A stretch of DNA of 64,000 nucleotides from the NCBI GenBank assembly GCA_905182565.1, contig CAJJCB010000020.1, positions 124,001-188,000 of the forward strand, written 5' to 3'. Each line of letters begins with the position of its first letter. The first letter of the stretch is position 1. Below the pieces are notes generated by a model that saw nothing but the letters and a program-made list of their open reading frames with translations, had not been told where the DNA came from and did no database searches. This document shows positions 7,823 through 16,574 of the stretch, piece by piece. Origin of the DNA: Acidimicrobiaceae bacterium. Its GTDB lineage: Bacteria; Actinomycetota; Acidimicrobiia; Acidimicrobiales; Poriferisodalaceae. The position numbers were made by a program, and so were the translations under genes.

Positions 7823-9127
7823 ATGAGCGAAATTCCCGACGGCAAAGACGCCTTTGACTGGACTAAAACATTTGCCGAGCAAGTGCTAACTCCGGCACAG
7901 GCTGCTGCATCTGTTGAGAATGGCGACAGCCTGGCTTGTAGCCTTCCCGAACCCACTGGCTTCCTGTATGCGTTAGCAAAACGGACAGAGCTTAAAGACA
8001 TAACCATCTTCATTCCTGCCCCGCGCAGAGGCGGAGTTGCCATTGCAAAACATCCGGGAATTGAACTAAGAACTCCATTCCTTACCCAAATAATGCGCGA
8101 TGCAGGCGCACATGCCGAAGTAGTTCCGGTAAGACTTGAAGACTGGGGTTCATTCACAAAACGCAATGCTTCACGTATCTCTATTGTTCAGGTCGGCAAA
8201 CCTCGACCCGATGGCAGCGTCGCTCCAGGCTCCGCAATCGCCGGCAATGACGCCCTGGTGCGAAAAAACCGGCAGAAAAACGATCTTGTTTTCGCTTTAG
8301 TAAATCCAGTAGTGCCAGATATTCCAGGAGACAGTTTCCACATCAGCGACTTCGATGGTTTGATCGAAATACCGCTTGAGGGATCTATTCCAGTGTTTGA
8401 CGAGCGCACACCACCCAAGGATCTTGATCCTTATATCCAAGCACTCGACGAGCTCATCCCCGACGGTGCAACAGTGCAATCAGGAGTCGGTGGACTGACA
8501 GAAATCGCCCTATCTCGCCTTACTCATAAACAAAACCTAGGAATACATACGGAAGTGATGTGTCAAGGATTACTTGACCTAATGCGATCAGGTGCTGCCA
8601 ACAACCGTTTAAAGACAGTGTTTCCAAACAAAACGGTATTCACTATCGCACTGCCCGAAACTTTTAGCTTCATAGATCAAAACCCCGATTGCCACATTGT
8701 GCCTGCAAGCATTGCCCTCAATCATCAAACTATTGCCAAAAATCGGGACATGAGATGCGTCAATGGAGCCCTCGAAATTGACTTATGGGGACAAGTGAAC
8801 TCTGAAATGATCAACGGCACTCAACATAGCGGCGTTGGAGGAGCTCTCGATTTTTTGCGTGGTTGCCAACTGAGCGAAGATGCGATCTCGATTCATTTGC
8901 TTCCAGCGACCGCTGCCAGAGGCACTAAGTCTCGAATCGTTAACCAAATCAAAACAAATGCGGTCACAGCTACTAGATACGATGTCGACGTAGTCGTCAC
9001 TGAGTTCGGGATTGCTCGCCTTAAAGATGCTTCGGTGCGACAAAAAGCAACACGCCTAATCCAGATCGCTCACCCGACACACCAAGCGGAACTAACCGAG
9101 CAAGCTCAACGAATGGGTATCATTTAA
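7823..9127 (+). CDS. Acetyl-CoA hydrolase/transferase family (4-hydroxybutyrate CoA-transferase-like)
   Basis: Family I-type CoA-transferase of 434 residues that would move CoA between acetyl-CoA (or another acyl-CoA) and a carboxylic acid. Visible landmarks are the N-terminal LTPAQAAASVENGDSLACS segment, DGATVQSGVGGLTEIALSRL, the GLLDLMRSGAANN segment, and the C-terminal VVVTEFGIARLKDASVRQKATRLIQIAHP, which is highly typical of the AcetylCoA_hyd C-terminal domain. The ATG is preceded by TAACGT at 6 bases. Its stop codon overlaps the stop of the convergent yaaA by 4 bases. The substrate (4-hydroxybutyrate, butyrate, acetate) is not decided by the sequence. Confidence 0.88.
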   Translation: MSEIPDGKDAFDWTKTFAEQVLTPAQAAASVENGDSLACSLPEPTGFLYALAKRTELKDITIFIPAPRRGGVAIAKHPGIELRTPFLTQIMRDAGAHAEVVPVRLEDWGSFTKRNASRISIVQVGKPRPDGSVAPGSAIAGNDALVRKNRQKNDLVFALVNPVVPDIPGDSFHISDFDGLIEIPLEGSIPVFDERTPPKDLDPYIQALDELIPDGATVQSGVGGLTEIALSRLTHKQNLGIHTEVMCQGLLDLMRSGAANNRLKTVFPNKTVFTIALPETFSFIDQNPDCHIVPASIALNHQTIAKNRDMRCVNGALEIDLWGQVNSEMINGTQHSGVGGALDFLRGCQLSEDAISIHLLPATAARGTKSRIVNQIKTNAVTATRYDVDVVVTEFGIARLKDASVRQKATRLIQIAHPTHQAELTEQAQRMGII

Positions 9128-9903
9128 TTTTCGCTCGCAGCTCTTGAAAACACGGGAACATCTGTTTCACTTAGCTCTGGCCGGTAACGATATCCGAGCT
9201 CATTAAATTCTTCAAGATCATGGATCTTATCTAAACGATTCATAACCAGCCATGAGGCCATTGCACCACGAGCTCGCTTTGCATAAAAGCTGATCACTTT
9301 CAACTTCCCATTTTTCTCATCCAAAAATTTGGGAGCGATGACTCTCGCCGTAAGTTTCTTTGGGTCCACAACCCCAAAGTATTCATTCGAAGCAAGATTC
9401 ACGAGGACACGAGATTGGTGGTTCGACAGCTCATCTTCGAGCAAATTAGTTATTTGATCTCCCCAGAATTGGTAAAGATTGTTTCCACGCGGCGTTCTCA
9501 GCTTCGTGCCCATCTCCAGCCGGTATGGCTGAATTAAATCCAAAGGTCTAAGTAGCCCATAAAGACCCGAAAGAATACGGATTTGCTTTTGGGCACGAGT
9601 GAAATCTCTCTCACTGTAGCGAGCCAAATCCATTCCTAAATAGACATCTCCGCTGAAAGCTAAAGCGGCTGGTCGACTATTCTCGACGTTAGCCTCTGGT
9701 TCCCAATTTTGGTATCGCTCTACGTTTAGAGCCGATAATTTTCCAGAAATCGACATTAGGTCCGCAATCGAGTCAGGAGAATGAGTCAAAAGAACTTCGA
9801 TAAGTTCGCTCGATTCACTCATCATTCTTGGTCTCGAATGTTTACGAGTTCGCAACTCAGACTGAAAATCTAAAGATTTCGCAGGGGACAAGAGAACTAG
9901 CAC
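9124..9903 (-). CDS. yaaA: YaaA family protein (peroxide stress / DNA-binding, UPF0246)
   Basis: 259-residue protein of the YaaA (DUF328) family; the E. coli member has 258 residues, limits iron-driven DNA damage under peroxide stress and binds DNA. Here the N-terminus LVLLSPAKSLDF and the later ALAFSGDVYLGMDLARYSER, LSGLYGLLRPLDLIQPYRLEMG and LVNLASNEYF segments cover the whole family pattern. I place the start at the GTG at 9903 because a perfect AGGAGG lies 9 bases upstream; the frame continues 21 codons further upstream but that part has no family similarity. The gene is convergent with, and overlaps by 4 bases, the CoA-transferase. Confidence 0.9.
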   Translation of the reverse strand: MLVLLSPAKSLDFQSELRTRKHSRPRMMSESSELIEVLLTHSPDSIADLMSISGKLSALNVERYQNWEPEANVENSRPAALAFSGDVYLGMDLARYSERDFTRAQKQIRILSGLYGLLRPLDLIQPYRLEMGTKLRTPRGNNLYQFWGDQITNLLEDELSNHQSRVLVNLASNEYFGVVDPKKLTARVIAPKFLDEKNGKLKVISFYAKRARGAMASWLVMNRLDKIHDLEEFNELGYRYRPELSETDVPVFSRAASEN

Positions 9904-10054
9904 TACAAACAACCTCCTCGATCTTTCAATTCTAAGTCTAATTAGTTCTAGCCCAACGAAACGCAAAGTTTGTATCAGCCGCTTACATAAACAATAAATG
10001 AAAGTTTTTAAACGCTACCAGAGATTGCCTGATGCACTATGAAGATATGGGAGC

Positions 10055-10060
10055 TACCGT
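10055..10060 (+). promoter_or_regulatory. -10-like hexamer TACCGT of the alpha/beta hydrolase gene
   Basis: Eight bases before the ATG at 10069. Confidence 0.45.
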
Positions 10061-10068
10061 TCTAAGTA

Positions 10069-10986
10069 ATGTCTATAGATTCTGAATTAGAGGCGCTACG
10101 AGAACAGACTATCGAAGAGAACGAAAAGCTTCGACCTCTAATCGAGGATCGGAAATTTCACACAGGCACTGTCGCTGAAGCTCGTCAGCTAACCCTCGCC
10201 GAAACAAAACTTGAACATGCGGTGGACATCTCAATACCAAGCCCGAATGGGCCAATATTGGTTCACACTTTCTCGCCACCAACTCCGAAGGGTGTTTACA
10301 TGCACATTCACGGAGGTGGCTGGGTAATTGGTTCAGCCTTCGCCCGTGATCCAAAATTATTCGAGATATCTCAGCAAACAAACTCTGTTGTTGTTTCTGT
10401 TGACTACCGACTAGCTCCAGAGAACCCTCACCCGAGCGGCGCCGATGACTGTGAAATAGCGGCTACTTGGCTCCTCGAAAACAGTGAAAAAAAATGGGGC
10501 ACATCTCAAATCGTTATCGGCGGCGAATCAGCCGGCGCCCACCTCGCTGCAGTCACTGCTCTGAGACTTAGAAATAAGCATTCACTGTACAAAAAAATAG
10601 TTGGGCTTAACTTAGTTTATGGTGTCTTCGACCTCAGCATGACTCCGTCACAGAGGCTAGGCAATGACAAACTGGTTATTTCCACCGAGACTCTAGAATG
10701 GTTTTATAACCACTACTTACAGAGCAACGAATCACGAGTGCTGCCCGATATATCTCCGCTCTACGCCGATTTGTCCGAATTGCCGCCTGCTCTATTAACC
10801 GTTGGTACACAGGACCCGCTGTTAGATGACAGTTTGTTCATGGCAATGAGACTCCGGGCTGCTGGCAGCGAAGCCACTCTAGATATTTACCCAGAAGCAC
10901 TTCACGGTTTCACAGTTTTACCTGGAAGAGCGGCTACGGTCGCTAACGAAAGAGCTAATCAATTCATTTCCTCCTGCTGGAGCTAA
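10069..10986 (+). CDS. Alpha/beta hydrolase, hormone-sensitive-lipase (family IV) type
   Basis: Serine esterase or lipase of the alpha/beta hydrolase fold-3 group, 305 residues, no signal peptide. The HGGGW oxyanion motif is at 81-85, the nucleophile elbow GESAG at 152-156 (Ser154), and the remaining triad members are probably Asp249 (GTQDPLLDD) and His279 (ALHGF). The SVDYRLAPENPHPS segment between motifs is characteristic of this family. The substrate is a short- or medium-chain ester, not further defined. A metallo-hydrolase gene starts 6 bases after its stop, so the pair is probably an operon. Confidence 0.92.
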   Translation: MSIDSELEALREQTIEENEKLRPLIEDRKFHTGTVAEARQLTLAETKLEHAVDISIPSPNGPILVHTFSPPTPKGVYMHIHGGGWVIGSAFARDPKLFEISQQTNSVVVSVDYRLAPENPHPSGADDCEIAATWLLENSEKKWGTSQIVIGGESAGAHLAAVTALRLRNKHSLYKKIVGLNLVYGVFDLSMTPSQRLGNDKLVISTETLEWFYNHYLQSNESRVLPDISPLYADLSELPPALLTVGTQDPLLDDSLFMAMRLRAAGSEATLDIYPEALHGFTVLPGRAATVANERANQFISSCWS

Positions 10987-10992
10987 AAACAA

Positions 10993-11991
10993 ATGGCAAC
11001 TAAAATTGAACATCACCTCAACCTCGGAGATTTTACTTACGGGTCATGCGATCAGGTAAGTCCGATGGTCAGGAGGGTTATATGCAAGAATCCCTCACCG
11101 TTCACCTACAAGGGGACCGGAACTTACCTAATAGGAGAAGGTCAAGTCGCAATTGTCGATCCAGGACCTCCACTCGAATCGCATTTGGACAACATTTTCG
11201 ATGCATTAAAACCTGGTGAAACAATTACGCATGCTTTTATTACTCACACACACAGCGACCACTCTCCGTTAACAGCGAGTCTCAAAGACCGGGTAGGTTC
11301 CATTTCTTATGGCTTCGGCCCTCACGGAGCCGTTAAAGAGGAAGACCCAAGCGACCGAGTTGATTTCTCCGGGTACATTTCCCAAGAGGAACAAAATCAA
11401 TACAGAAAAGAATATGAAGATTTGCCTGATGAGCTGAAACGAGAAGGCGCAGACACAGACTTTGTTCCGGATGTTTTCCTCGGAGATGGAGACATTGTAG
11501 AAGGTAATGGCTGGAGTGTCAGGGCTATCCATACGCCTGGTCACACTTCTAACCACCTTTGTTATGAACTGATAGAGGAGAACAGCCTTTTTTCTGGAGA
11601 TCACGTTATGGGTTGGGCCACGAGCGTCGTTGGCCCGCCAGATGGCTCTATGCGCGATTACCTAAACTCTCTAAAAAAACTCGTACCAATGGGCCATGAT
11701 CTTTATTGGCCTACACATGGGCCATCAGTTCCGAACCCATCAGAATACGTTAAATCCTTTATCTCGCACCGAGAAGAACGAGAAGAACAAATAGTCGAAT
11801 ACCTAAAGGCTGGACCCAGCCGAATAGCTGATTTCGTTCCCCAAATGTATGAGGGATACGATAAACGCCTCTGGTATCCAGCGGCCGGTTCAGTTCATGC
11901 CCATCTTCTACATCTCGTTGAAACTGGAAGAGTTAAGGTCTCTGACGAAGAAGGTCTTGCCAAGCTAACCGCTATCTACGATCTTTGCTAG
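10993..11991 (+). CDS. MBL-fold metallo-hydrolase (LACTB2-like)
   Basis: Metallo-beta-lactamase-fold hydrolase, 332 residues. The dinuclear zinc motif HTHSDH is at 85-90; downstream ligands are visible in IHTPGHTSNHLCY and LFSGDHVMGW. The YWPTHGP segment and the extra C-terminal winged-helix-like part (SVHAHLLHLVETGRVKV) match the LACTB2-type group, whose members cleave thioesters or RNA. Translationally adjacent (6 bases) to the esterase upstream, which suggests two-step handling of a common ester or thioester, though this is inference. Confidence 0.88.
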   Translation: MATKIEHHLNLGDFTYGSCDQVSPMVRRVICKNPSPFTYKGTGTYLIGEGQVAIVDPGPPLESHLDNIFDALKPGETITHAFITHTHSDHSPLTASLKDRVGSISYGFGPHGAVKEEDPSDRVDFSGYISQEEQNQYRKEYEDLPDELKREGADTDFVPDVFLGDGDIVEGNGWSVRAIHTPGHTSNHLCYELIEENSLFSGDHVMGWATSVVGPPDGSMRDYLNSLKKLVPMGHDLYWPTHGPSVPNPSEYVKSFISHREEREEQIVEYLKAGPSRIADFVPQMYEGYDKRLWYPAAGSVHAHLLHLVETGRVKVSDEEGLAKLTAIYDLC

Positions 11992-12039
11992 ATAAATTAT
12001 TTCATTTAACTCATCCACTACAGTCTCGTAATTAGTGAG

Positions 12040-12045
12040 TAGGTT
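12040..12045 (+). promoter_or_regulatory. -10-like hexamer TAGGTT of nucS
   Basis: Eight bases before the ATG at 12054; no Shine-Dalgarno in between. Confidence 0.4.
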
Positions 12046-12053
12046 CACCCAGC

Positions 12054-12719
12054 ATGCGTCTTGTTATCGCTCGTTGCACCGTTAATTACTCAGGTCGCCT
12101 TGATGCACATTTACCCGAAGCGATTCGGCTCATCATGGTAAAAGCAGATGGTTGTGTCGCAATTCATGCTGATGGCGGCGCGTACAAACCCCTTAATTGG
12201 ATGAATGCTCCAAACAGACTCAACGAAGAAGAAGATGGGGCTCTTTGGACAGTGACAAACGAAAAAGGTGAAAAGTTAATAATTACGATTCACGAGGTTA
12301 TTTCAGAATCCAGCGCTGAAATGGGGACAGATCCGGGATTGCAAAAAGATGGAGTGGAGGCGCACTTGCAAGAGCTATTAGCAGCCAATCCTGACCTTAT
12401 TGCTGATGGCACGGTCCTAGTGCGCAGGGAATACCCAACCGACATTGGTCCTGTGGACTTACTATGCAGGGACGCATCAGGCTCCGCCATAGCTGTTGAG
12501 TTAAAAAGACGTGGCGAGATTGATGGCGTGGAGCAGCTAACGCGTTACCTTGAATTCCTAAATCGAGATGGAAACCTTCGTCCTGTTACTGGCGTTTTTG
12601 CAGCACAAGAAATCAAACCACAAGCACGCGTCTTAGCTCAAGACCGAGGAATTCGATGCTTACTTCTCGACTATGACGAGATGCGCGGCATTGAAAGTAA
12701 CGAACTTAAGCTCTTCTAG
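12054..12719 (+). CDS. nucS: Endonuclease NucS (EndoMS), mismatch-specific
   Basis: Homologue of NucS/EndoMS, which makes double-strand cuts at mismatched DNA and replaces MutS-MutL repair in most Actinobacteria. The N-terminal DNA-binding/dimerisation domain begins [16 protein letters not shown] and includes [14 protein letters not shown]. The C-terminal PD-(D/E)XK nuclease shows Asp135 (GPVDLLCRD), Glu149-x-Lys151 (AVELKRRG) and Gln161 ([11 protein letters not shown]). Length 221 is normal. The last residues [10 protein letters not shown] resemble the C-terminal tail that binds the sliding clamp in other members. It is monocistronic and faces the MaoC gene convergently. Confidence 0.96.
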   Translation: MRLVIARCTVNYSGRLDAHLPEAIRLIMVKADGCVAIHADGGAYKPLNWMNAPNRLNEEEDGALWTVTNEKGEKLIITIHEVISESSAEMGTDPGLQKDGVEAHLQELLAANPDLIADGTVLVRREYPTDIGPVDLLCRDASGSAIAVELKRRGEIDGVEQLTRYLEFLNRDGNLRPVTGVFAAQEIKPQARVLAQDRGIRCLLLDYDEMRGIESNELKLF

Positions 12720-12739
12720 AGCGCTGCCTGCTCAGCCTG

Positions 12740-13618
12740 CTAGCCAAAAGTACACAAACCATTATCAATGACGATCCGTTCTTCGGCCATTCCCTGTTGG
12801 GCGACTGTTCGGTAGATGGCCTGGTGACCATCTCTCCACATTTGGACAGTCAATTTTTCTCCCGGAAACACCGGGGAAGAGAAGCGAGAATCCATGCTTC
12901 GGAATTTAGTTGGATCACCATCACATAAACCGTGCAGTAGAGCTCTACCAGTGAAGCCGTAGCTACAAAGACCATGCAGAATAGGACGTGGGAAGCCAGC
13001 TAATTCAGTCGCAAACCATGGGTCGCTGTGTAGCGGATTGTAGTCCCCGGATAATCGATATGTTAGCGCTTGGTCTTCACGAGTTTGGTAAGAAATTTCA
13101 ATATCAGGAGCGTCATCGGGTGCATGAACTGATGGAGCTGTATCTCCTTCAACGCCACCGAAACCGCCGGACCCACGGATAACTAAAGACCCTCGAAGTT
13201 CAAACAAGGTTTCACCTGTTTGCTTCAGGGTGGCAGTCGCTTCGGTGTCTATGATCGCGTTTCTACCCTCGCCTTTATCCCATATTCCAGAGATTCGATC
13301 GACAATCTCTACCGTTCCTCCCACAGGAATCGGAGCGTGGAGCGTAATACCTTGCGATCCATGCAAAAGCCTTCCCCAATCCAGCTCACCAGCTTTCCCG
13401 ATTGCACCGCCAGCGCCAAAACCGATCACAACCCCCTGCGTTGGGAAAGTTTTTTGTTCAATATTTTTAGAATTATTCGTGGTGAACTCTAGCTCTGACG
13501 CGAACGGGTCTTCGGCTCCAGCTCCTATCCCCACTGAATAAAGTAGCGAATCACGGTAATCCCAGGAACGCTCCACCGATTCTCCGACAGCACCTACAGC
13601 ATTTGGATTTATAGCCAT
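12740..13618 (-). CDS. MaoC-family (R)-specific enoyl-CoA hydratase, double hot-dog
   Basis: Hydratase-2 type enzyme, 292 residues: two hot-dog domains as in the hydratase part of the peroxisomal multifunctional enzyme MFE-2. The C-terminal domain carries the catalytic signature YRLSGDYNPLHSDP followed by FPRPILHGLCSYG, around residues 187-220; the N-terminal domain is the non-catalytic substrate-binding copy (FPTQGVVIGFG). It would hydrate trans-2-enoyl-CoA to (3R)-hydroxyacyl-CoA. The SDR gene directly upstream on the same strand (39 bases away) encodes the matching dehydrogenase type, so the pair looks like MFE-2 split into two genes. Confidence 0.92.
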   Translation of the reverse strand: MAINPNAVGAVGESVERSWDYRDSLLYSVGIGAGAEDPFASELEFTTNNSKNIEQKTFPTQGVVIGFGAGGAIGKAGELDWGRLLHGSQGITLHAPIPVGGTVEIVDRISGIWDKGEGRNAIIDTEATATLKQTGETLFELRGSLVIRGSGGFGGVEGDTAPSVHAPDDAPDIEISYQTREDQALTYRLSGDYNPLHSDPWFATELAGFPRPILHGLCSYGFTGRALLHGLCDGDPTKFRSMDSRFSSPVFPGEKLTVQMWRDGHQAIYRTVAQQGMAEERIVIDNGLCTFG

Positions 13619-13657
13619 TTAAATCTCCAATCTAATTTTCTCTTCAAACATTTACTA

Positions 13658-14575
13658 TCAGCCCAGCAGCCCGCCATCATATGGCTGGCCATCCATACCA
13701 CAGTTAAGTTGCGAATCTCTTACTAGTTGGCGAGCTATCTCAGCAATTTTATTAGGATCGTCAACGGCATCAACAGCTGGTCCTCGGTGCCACCCGTTGG
13801 CCACTGCAAGTAACTGCCCGGACGCTTCGAACACTCTTCCGGTTACATCAGCTGACTCAGCTGATTGAAGCCACGTCACAATCGGAGCAATATAACGCGG
13901 GTGCATTTGAGCCTTTGATTCCTCAGAGGCTGAGCCCATGCCAAGATCTTCAGTCATTCGCGTTAACGCTCCCGGGGCGACACAATTGACGCGAATTCCA
14001 TATCGTTGCAATTCACGTGCCGCAATTACCGTAAACGATGCAATACCCGCCTTCGCAGCACCGTAATTGGTCTGTCCAGGATTTCCGTAAATGCCTGAAA
14101 CCGATGTCGTATTTACTATAGATGCATTGACCTCTTCGCCAGATTTAACTTTGTCGCGCCAATATGCTGCTGCCCATCTCGCAGGCGCAAAAGTTCCTTT
14201 CAAGTGAACTTGGATTACGGAGTCCCATTCCCCTTCAGTCATATTTACTAGCATGCGGTCTCGCAAGATCCCGGCGTTATTAACTAAGCCAGTGAGATCT
14301 CCGAAGTGTTCCACAGCCATGTTGATCATGCGCTGCGCTCCTTCCCAATCAGAGACATCATCTCCGTTAGCAATAGCCTCTCCTCCCATGGCCTCGATTT
14401 CTTGAACAACTTCATCAGCTGGCCCAAGGCCGCTTCCGGTTCCATCTCGAGCACCCCCCAAATCATTCACCACAACTTTGGCGCCGTTCTCAGCAAGCAT
14501 CAAACAATGTTCCCGGCCAATCCCTCGAGCCCCGCCGGTCACGATCACTACCCTATTTTCGCATAGCTTACTCAT
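13658..14575 (-). CDS. SDR-family 3-hydroxyacyl-CoA dehydrogenase (MFE-2 dehydrogenase type)
   Basis: NAD(P)-dependent short-chain dehydrogenase, 305 residues from the ATG at 14575, chosen because AGAGGAG lies 9 bases upstream and the Rossmann strand begins immediately after; the frame extends upstream without family similarity. It has VIVTGGARGIGREHCL (cofactor loop), VVVNDLGGARDGTGSG (typical of the MFE-2 dehydrogenase group), NNAGILRDRML and the YGAAKAG catalytic Tyr/Lys. It would oxidise (3R)-hydroxyacyl-CoA and probably works with the MaoC hydratase encoded next. A close paralogue is encoded at 26619-27521. Confidence 0.92.
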   Translation of the reverse strand: MSKLCENRVVIVTGGARGIGREHCLMLAENGAKVVVNDLGGARDGTGSGLGPADEVVQEIEAMGGEAIANGDDVSDWEGAQRMINMAVEHFGDLTGLVNNAGILRDRMLVNMTEGEWDSVIQVHLKGTFAPARWAAAYWRDKVKSGEEVNASIVNTTSVSGIYGNPGQTNYGAAKAGIASFTVIAARELQRYGIRVNCVAPGALTRMTEDLGMGSASEESKAQMHPRYIAPIVTWLQSAESADVTGRVFEASGQLLAVANGWHRGPAVDAVDDPNKIAEIARQLVRDSQLNCGMDGQPYDGGLLG

Positions 14576-14740
14576 AATCAATTTCTCCTCTTTAATGACC
14601 ATTTCGTGAGAGCCGGTCCCTCTAATCCAACAAATTTTTCGGGGTGAACCATTTTCAAACATCACCCGATGAGACTCTTGCCTAGCACAACCTTTGAAAG
14701 CGTGACGGGACTTAGCTCTTTCTAAGCTTCAGAACCCTAT

Positions 14741-16489
14741 TTGCATAAAGTTCACCTACCATTTCACCTAGTGCTAAAGACCGTTGCGGTAACTCGGAGA
14801 AAAGTCATGATTGGACTGCCTTTGGCGATCCTTCTGTTCCTGATGCTTCTCTTCGTTACCGACACTATTTTTCGTCAAAATAACACAAGCCGTAACACAA
14901 CCTTATACGGATCCAACATCGGTGGGCTGGACAAAGAACAGCTCCTACTCGAAGTTGGATTCTTGGCCGAAGAATTCGCTCAGACTTCAATAACCATCGA
15001 AACCCTCGAGGACAGGTTTACTTGGTCTGCGCAAGAACTAGGCATAAGAATAGATTCGGAAATAACGGTTACGGAGGCGTTAAAGGTAGGAAAAGGATTT
15101 TGGCTTTTCCGCCCACTGACCTGGTTTTCTAGTCTAGTAAAGGGCCCGGAAGCTCAACTTCAACTGGTGATCTCCGAACACACGCTTGAGTCCATTCTCA
15201 GCAAGAGCGAAGCATTCTATGAAGCTCCTACTGAACCATCAACAAAAATTACTGATAGCCAACTAGTTGTTGTCCGAGGGATACCCGGCAGAGACATTGA
15301 CGTCGATGATGCAATGAGGAAAATTATTGGGGTCTTAAAGCTAGAAACAAGTCCGACCGTCAATATTGAGTTAAGAGATATCCAACCAACAATTTCGGAT
15401 CAATCGGTTCAAGAAGCCGTGAATAACGCGAATAAGATTGTAAATAAAGATCTGCGACTGCAAAGCAACAACTATGAAGCTGAGCTAACCCCAGAGTTAA
15501 TCGCCTCTTGGTTTACGCCTCAAATTTCCCTGAAACGTTTCAGCCTTGGCTTAGATGAACAAAAGGTGTTTTCCGGCGTTAAGTCCATTATGCAAGCAGG
15601 CGATATCTCCGCAGGCGAACCTTTCTTAGAAGGCCAAGGCCAATACGTCAAAGTTAACTGGGAAAAAGGGTCTATCTGCTGCCAGCCGCAGGCCGGCTTA
15701 CTCGTCATTAAGGCACTGACTACTAAATCTAATGAAGTTAGCTTGACCGAACTCCCAAGCCAGCCAGCCCCCACTCCACAAAAACAAATCAGGGCACTAA
15801 AAGCTCTAGGGATTGGTGAGCTCGTTTCCACATTTACTACTCGCCATAGTTGCTGCCAGGGGCGAGTCCACAACATCCAACGATTTGCAGATCATTTCCG
15901 TGGCACAATCATTGAGCCTAACGAAGTGCTCTCGCTTAACTCCCACGTCGGCCCTCGCACTGAAGAAAGTGGTTTCGTTCTTGGTGGGGCTATCCAAGAC
16001 GGCATATTAGTAGAGACTATTGGCGGTGGAATCTCACAATTCACGACCACTATCTTCAATGCCGCGTTGCTAGCAGGACTCAAATTCGACTACTACCAGG
16101 CTCACTCTTTGTACTTCCCGCGATATCCCTACGGACGGGAAGCCACCATTTCCTATCCTTCTGTGGATCTAAAAATTAGAAACACAACACCATTTAGTAT
16201 TCTCATCTGGCCGAGCTATACCTCTGAATCAATAACCGTAGACGTCTACTCAACCAAACACTTGGATGTTACTTTTGAAGCTCCAAGTGAAAAAAGAGTT
16301 GGGCTCATGTGCACTCGAGTCAAAACGAAACGAGTCACAACATCACTAAATGGGGACATCGAAGAAGATTTTTTTGGCGCTCTCTACCATTACAAACAAG
16401 GCATAAACTGTGATGGGTCAAGCTCAGACCCAGACTCTGAGATACCAACAGAACCTTCAGCGTTAAATGGACCAAAATCGCAAGATTAG
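14741..16489 (+). CDS. VanW-family envelope protein with peptidoglycan-binding-like repeats
   Basis: Membrane-anchored extracytoplasmic protein of up to 582 residues. One N-terminal helix (IGLPLAILLFLMLLFV) preceded by TRRK acts as anchor; two PG_binding_4-like repeats follow (for example YGSNIGGLDKEQLLLEV); the VanW domain covers roughly residues 360-500 (VLSLNSHVGPRTEESGFVLG and GGGISQFTTTIFNAALLAG). The function of VanW domains is unknown beyond a cell-wall link. The start is unresolved: TTG 14741 gives the longest frame; GTG 14771 keeps the positive N-terminus; ATG 14807 has the only Shine-Dalgarno (CGGAGA) but would remove the positive charges. Paired cysteines (HSCCQG, SICCQP) are unusual. 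Confidence 0.87.
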   Translation: MHKVHLPFHLVLKTVAVTRRKVMIGLPLAILLFLMLLFVTDTIFRQNNTSRNTTLYGSNIGGLDKEQLLLEVGFLAEEFAQTSITIETLEDRFTWSAQELGIRIDSEITVTEALKVGKGFWLFRPLTWFSSLVKGPEAQLQLVISEHTLESILSKSEAFYEAPTEPSTKITDSQLVVVRGIPGRDIDVDDAMRKIIGVLKLETSPTVNIELRDIQPTISDQSVQEAVNNANKIVNKDLRLQSNNYEAELTPELIASWFTPQISLKRFSLGLDEQKVFSGVKSIMQAGDISAGEPFLEGQGQYVKVNWEKGSICCQPQAGLLVIKALTTKSNEVSLTELPSQPAPTPQKQIRALKALGIGELVSTFTTRHSCCQGRVHNIQRFADHFRGTIIEPNEVLSLNSHVGPRTEESGFVLGGAIQDGILVETIGGGISQFTTTIFNAALLAGLKFDYYQAHSLYFPRYPYGREATISYPSVDLKIRNTTPFSILIWPSYTSESITVDVYSTKHLDVTFEAPSEKRVGLMCTRVKTKRVTTSLNGDIEEDFFGALYHYKQGINCDGSSSDPDSEIPTEPSALNGPKSQD

Positions 16490-16561
16490 GACTAGCTAGC
16501 TAGCCGTCTCACCGAGCACAACTAACTACAATGTTTCCGCCCACGTAGCTAGGACCATCGA

Positions 16562-16567
16562 TAGCCT
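16562..16567 (+). promoter_or_regulatory. -10-like hexamer TAGCCT of the flavoprotein gene
   Basis: Seven bases before the GTG start at 16575. Confidence 0.4.
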
Positions 16568-16574
16568 AAGAGAT

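Noticed and set aside
16492-16503. CTAGCTAGCTAG repeat after the VanW gene
   Set aside because: Only three units; the 12-base self-complementary run is too short to call a repeat element.
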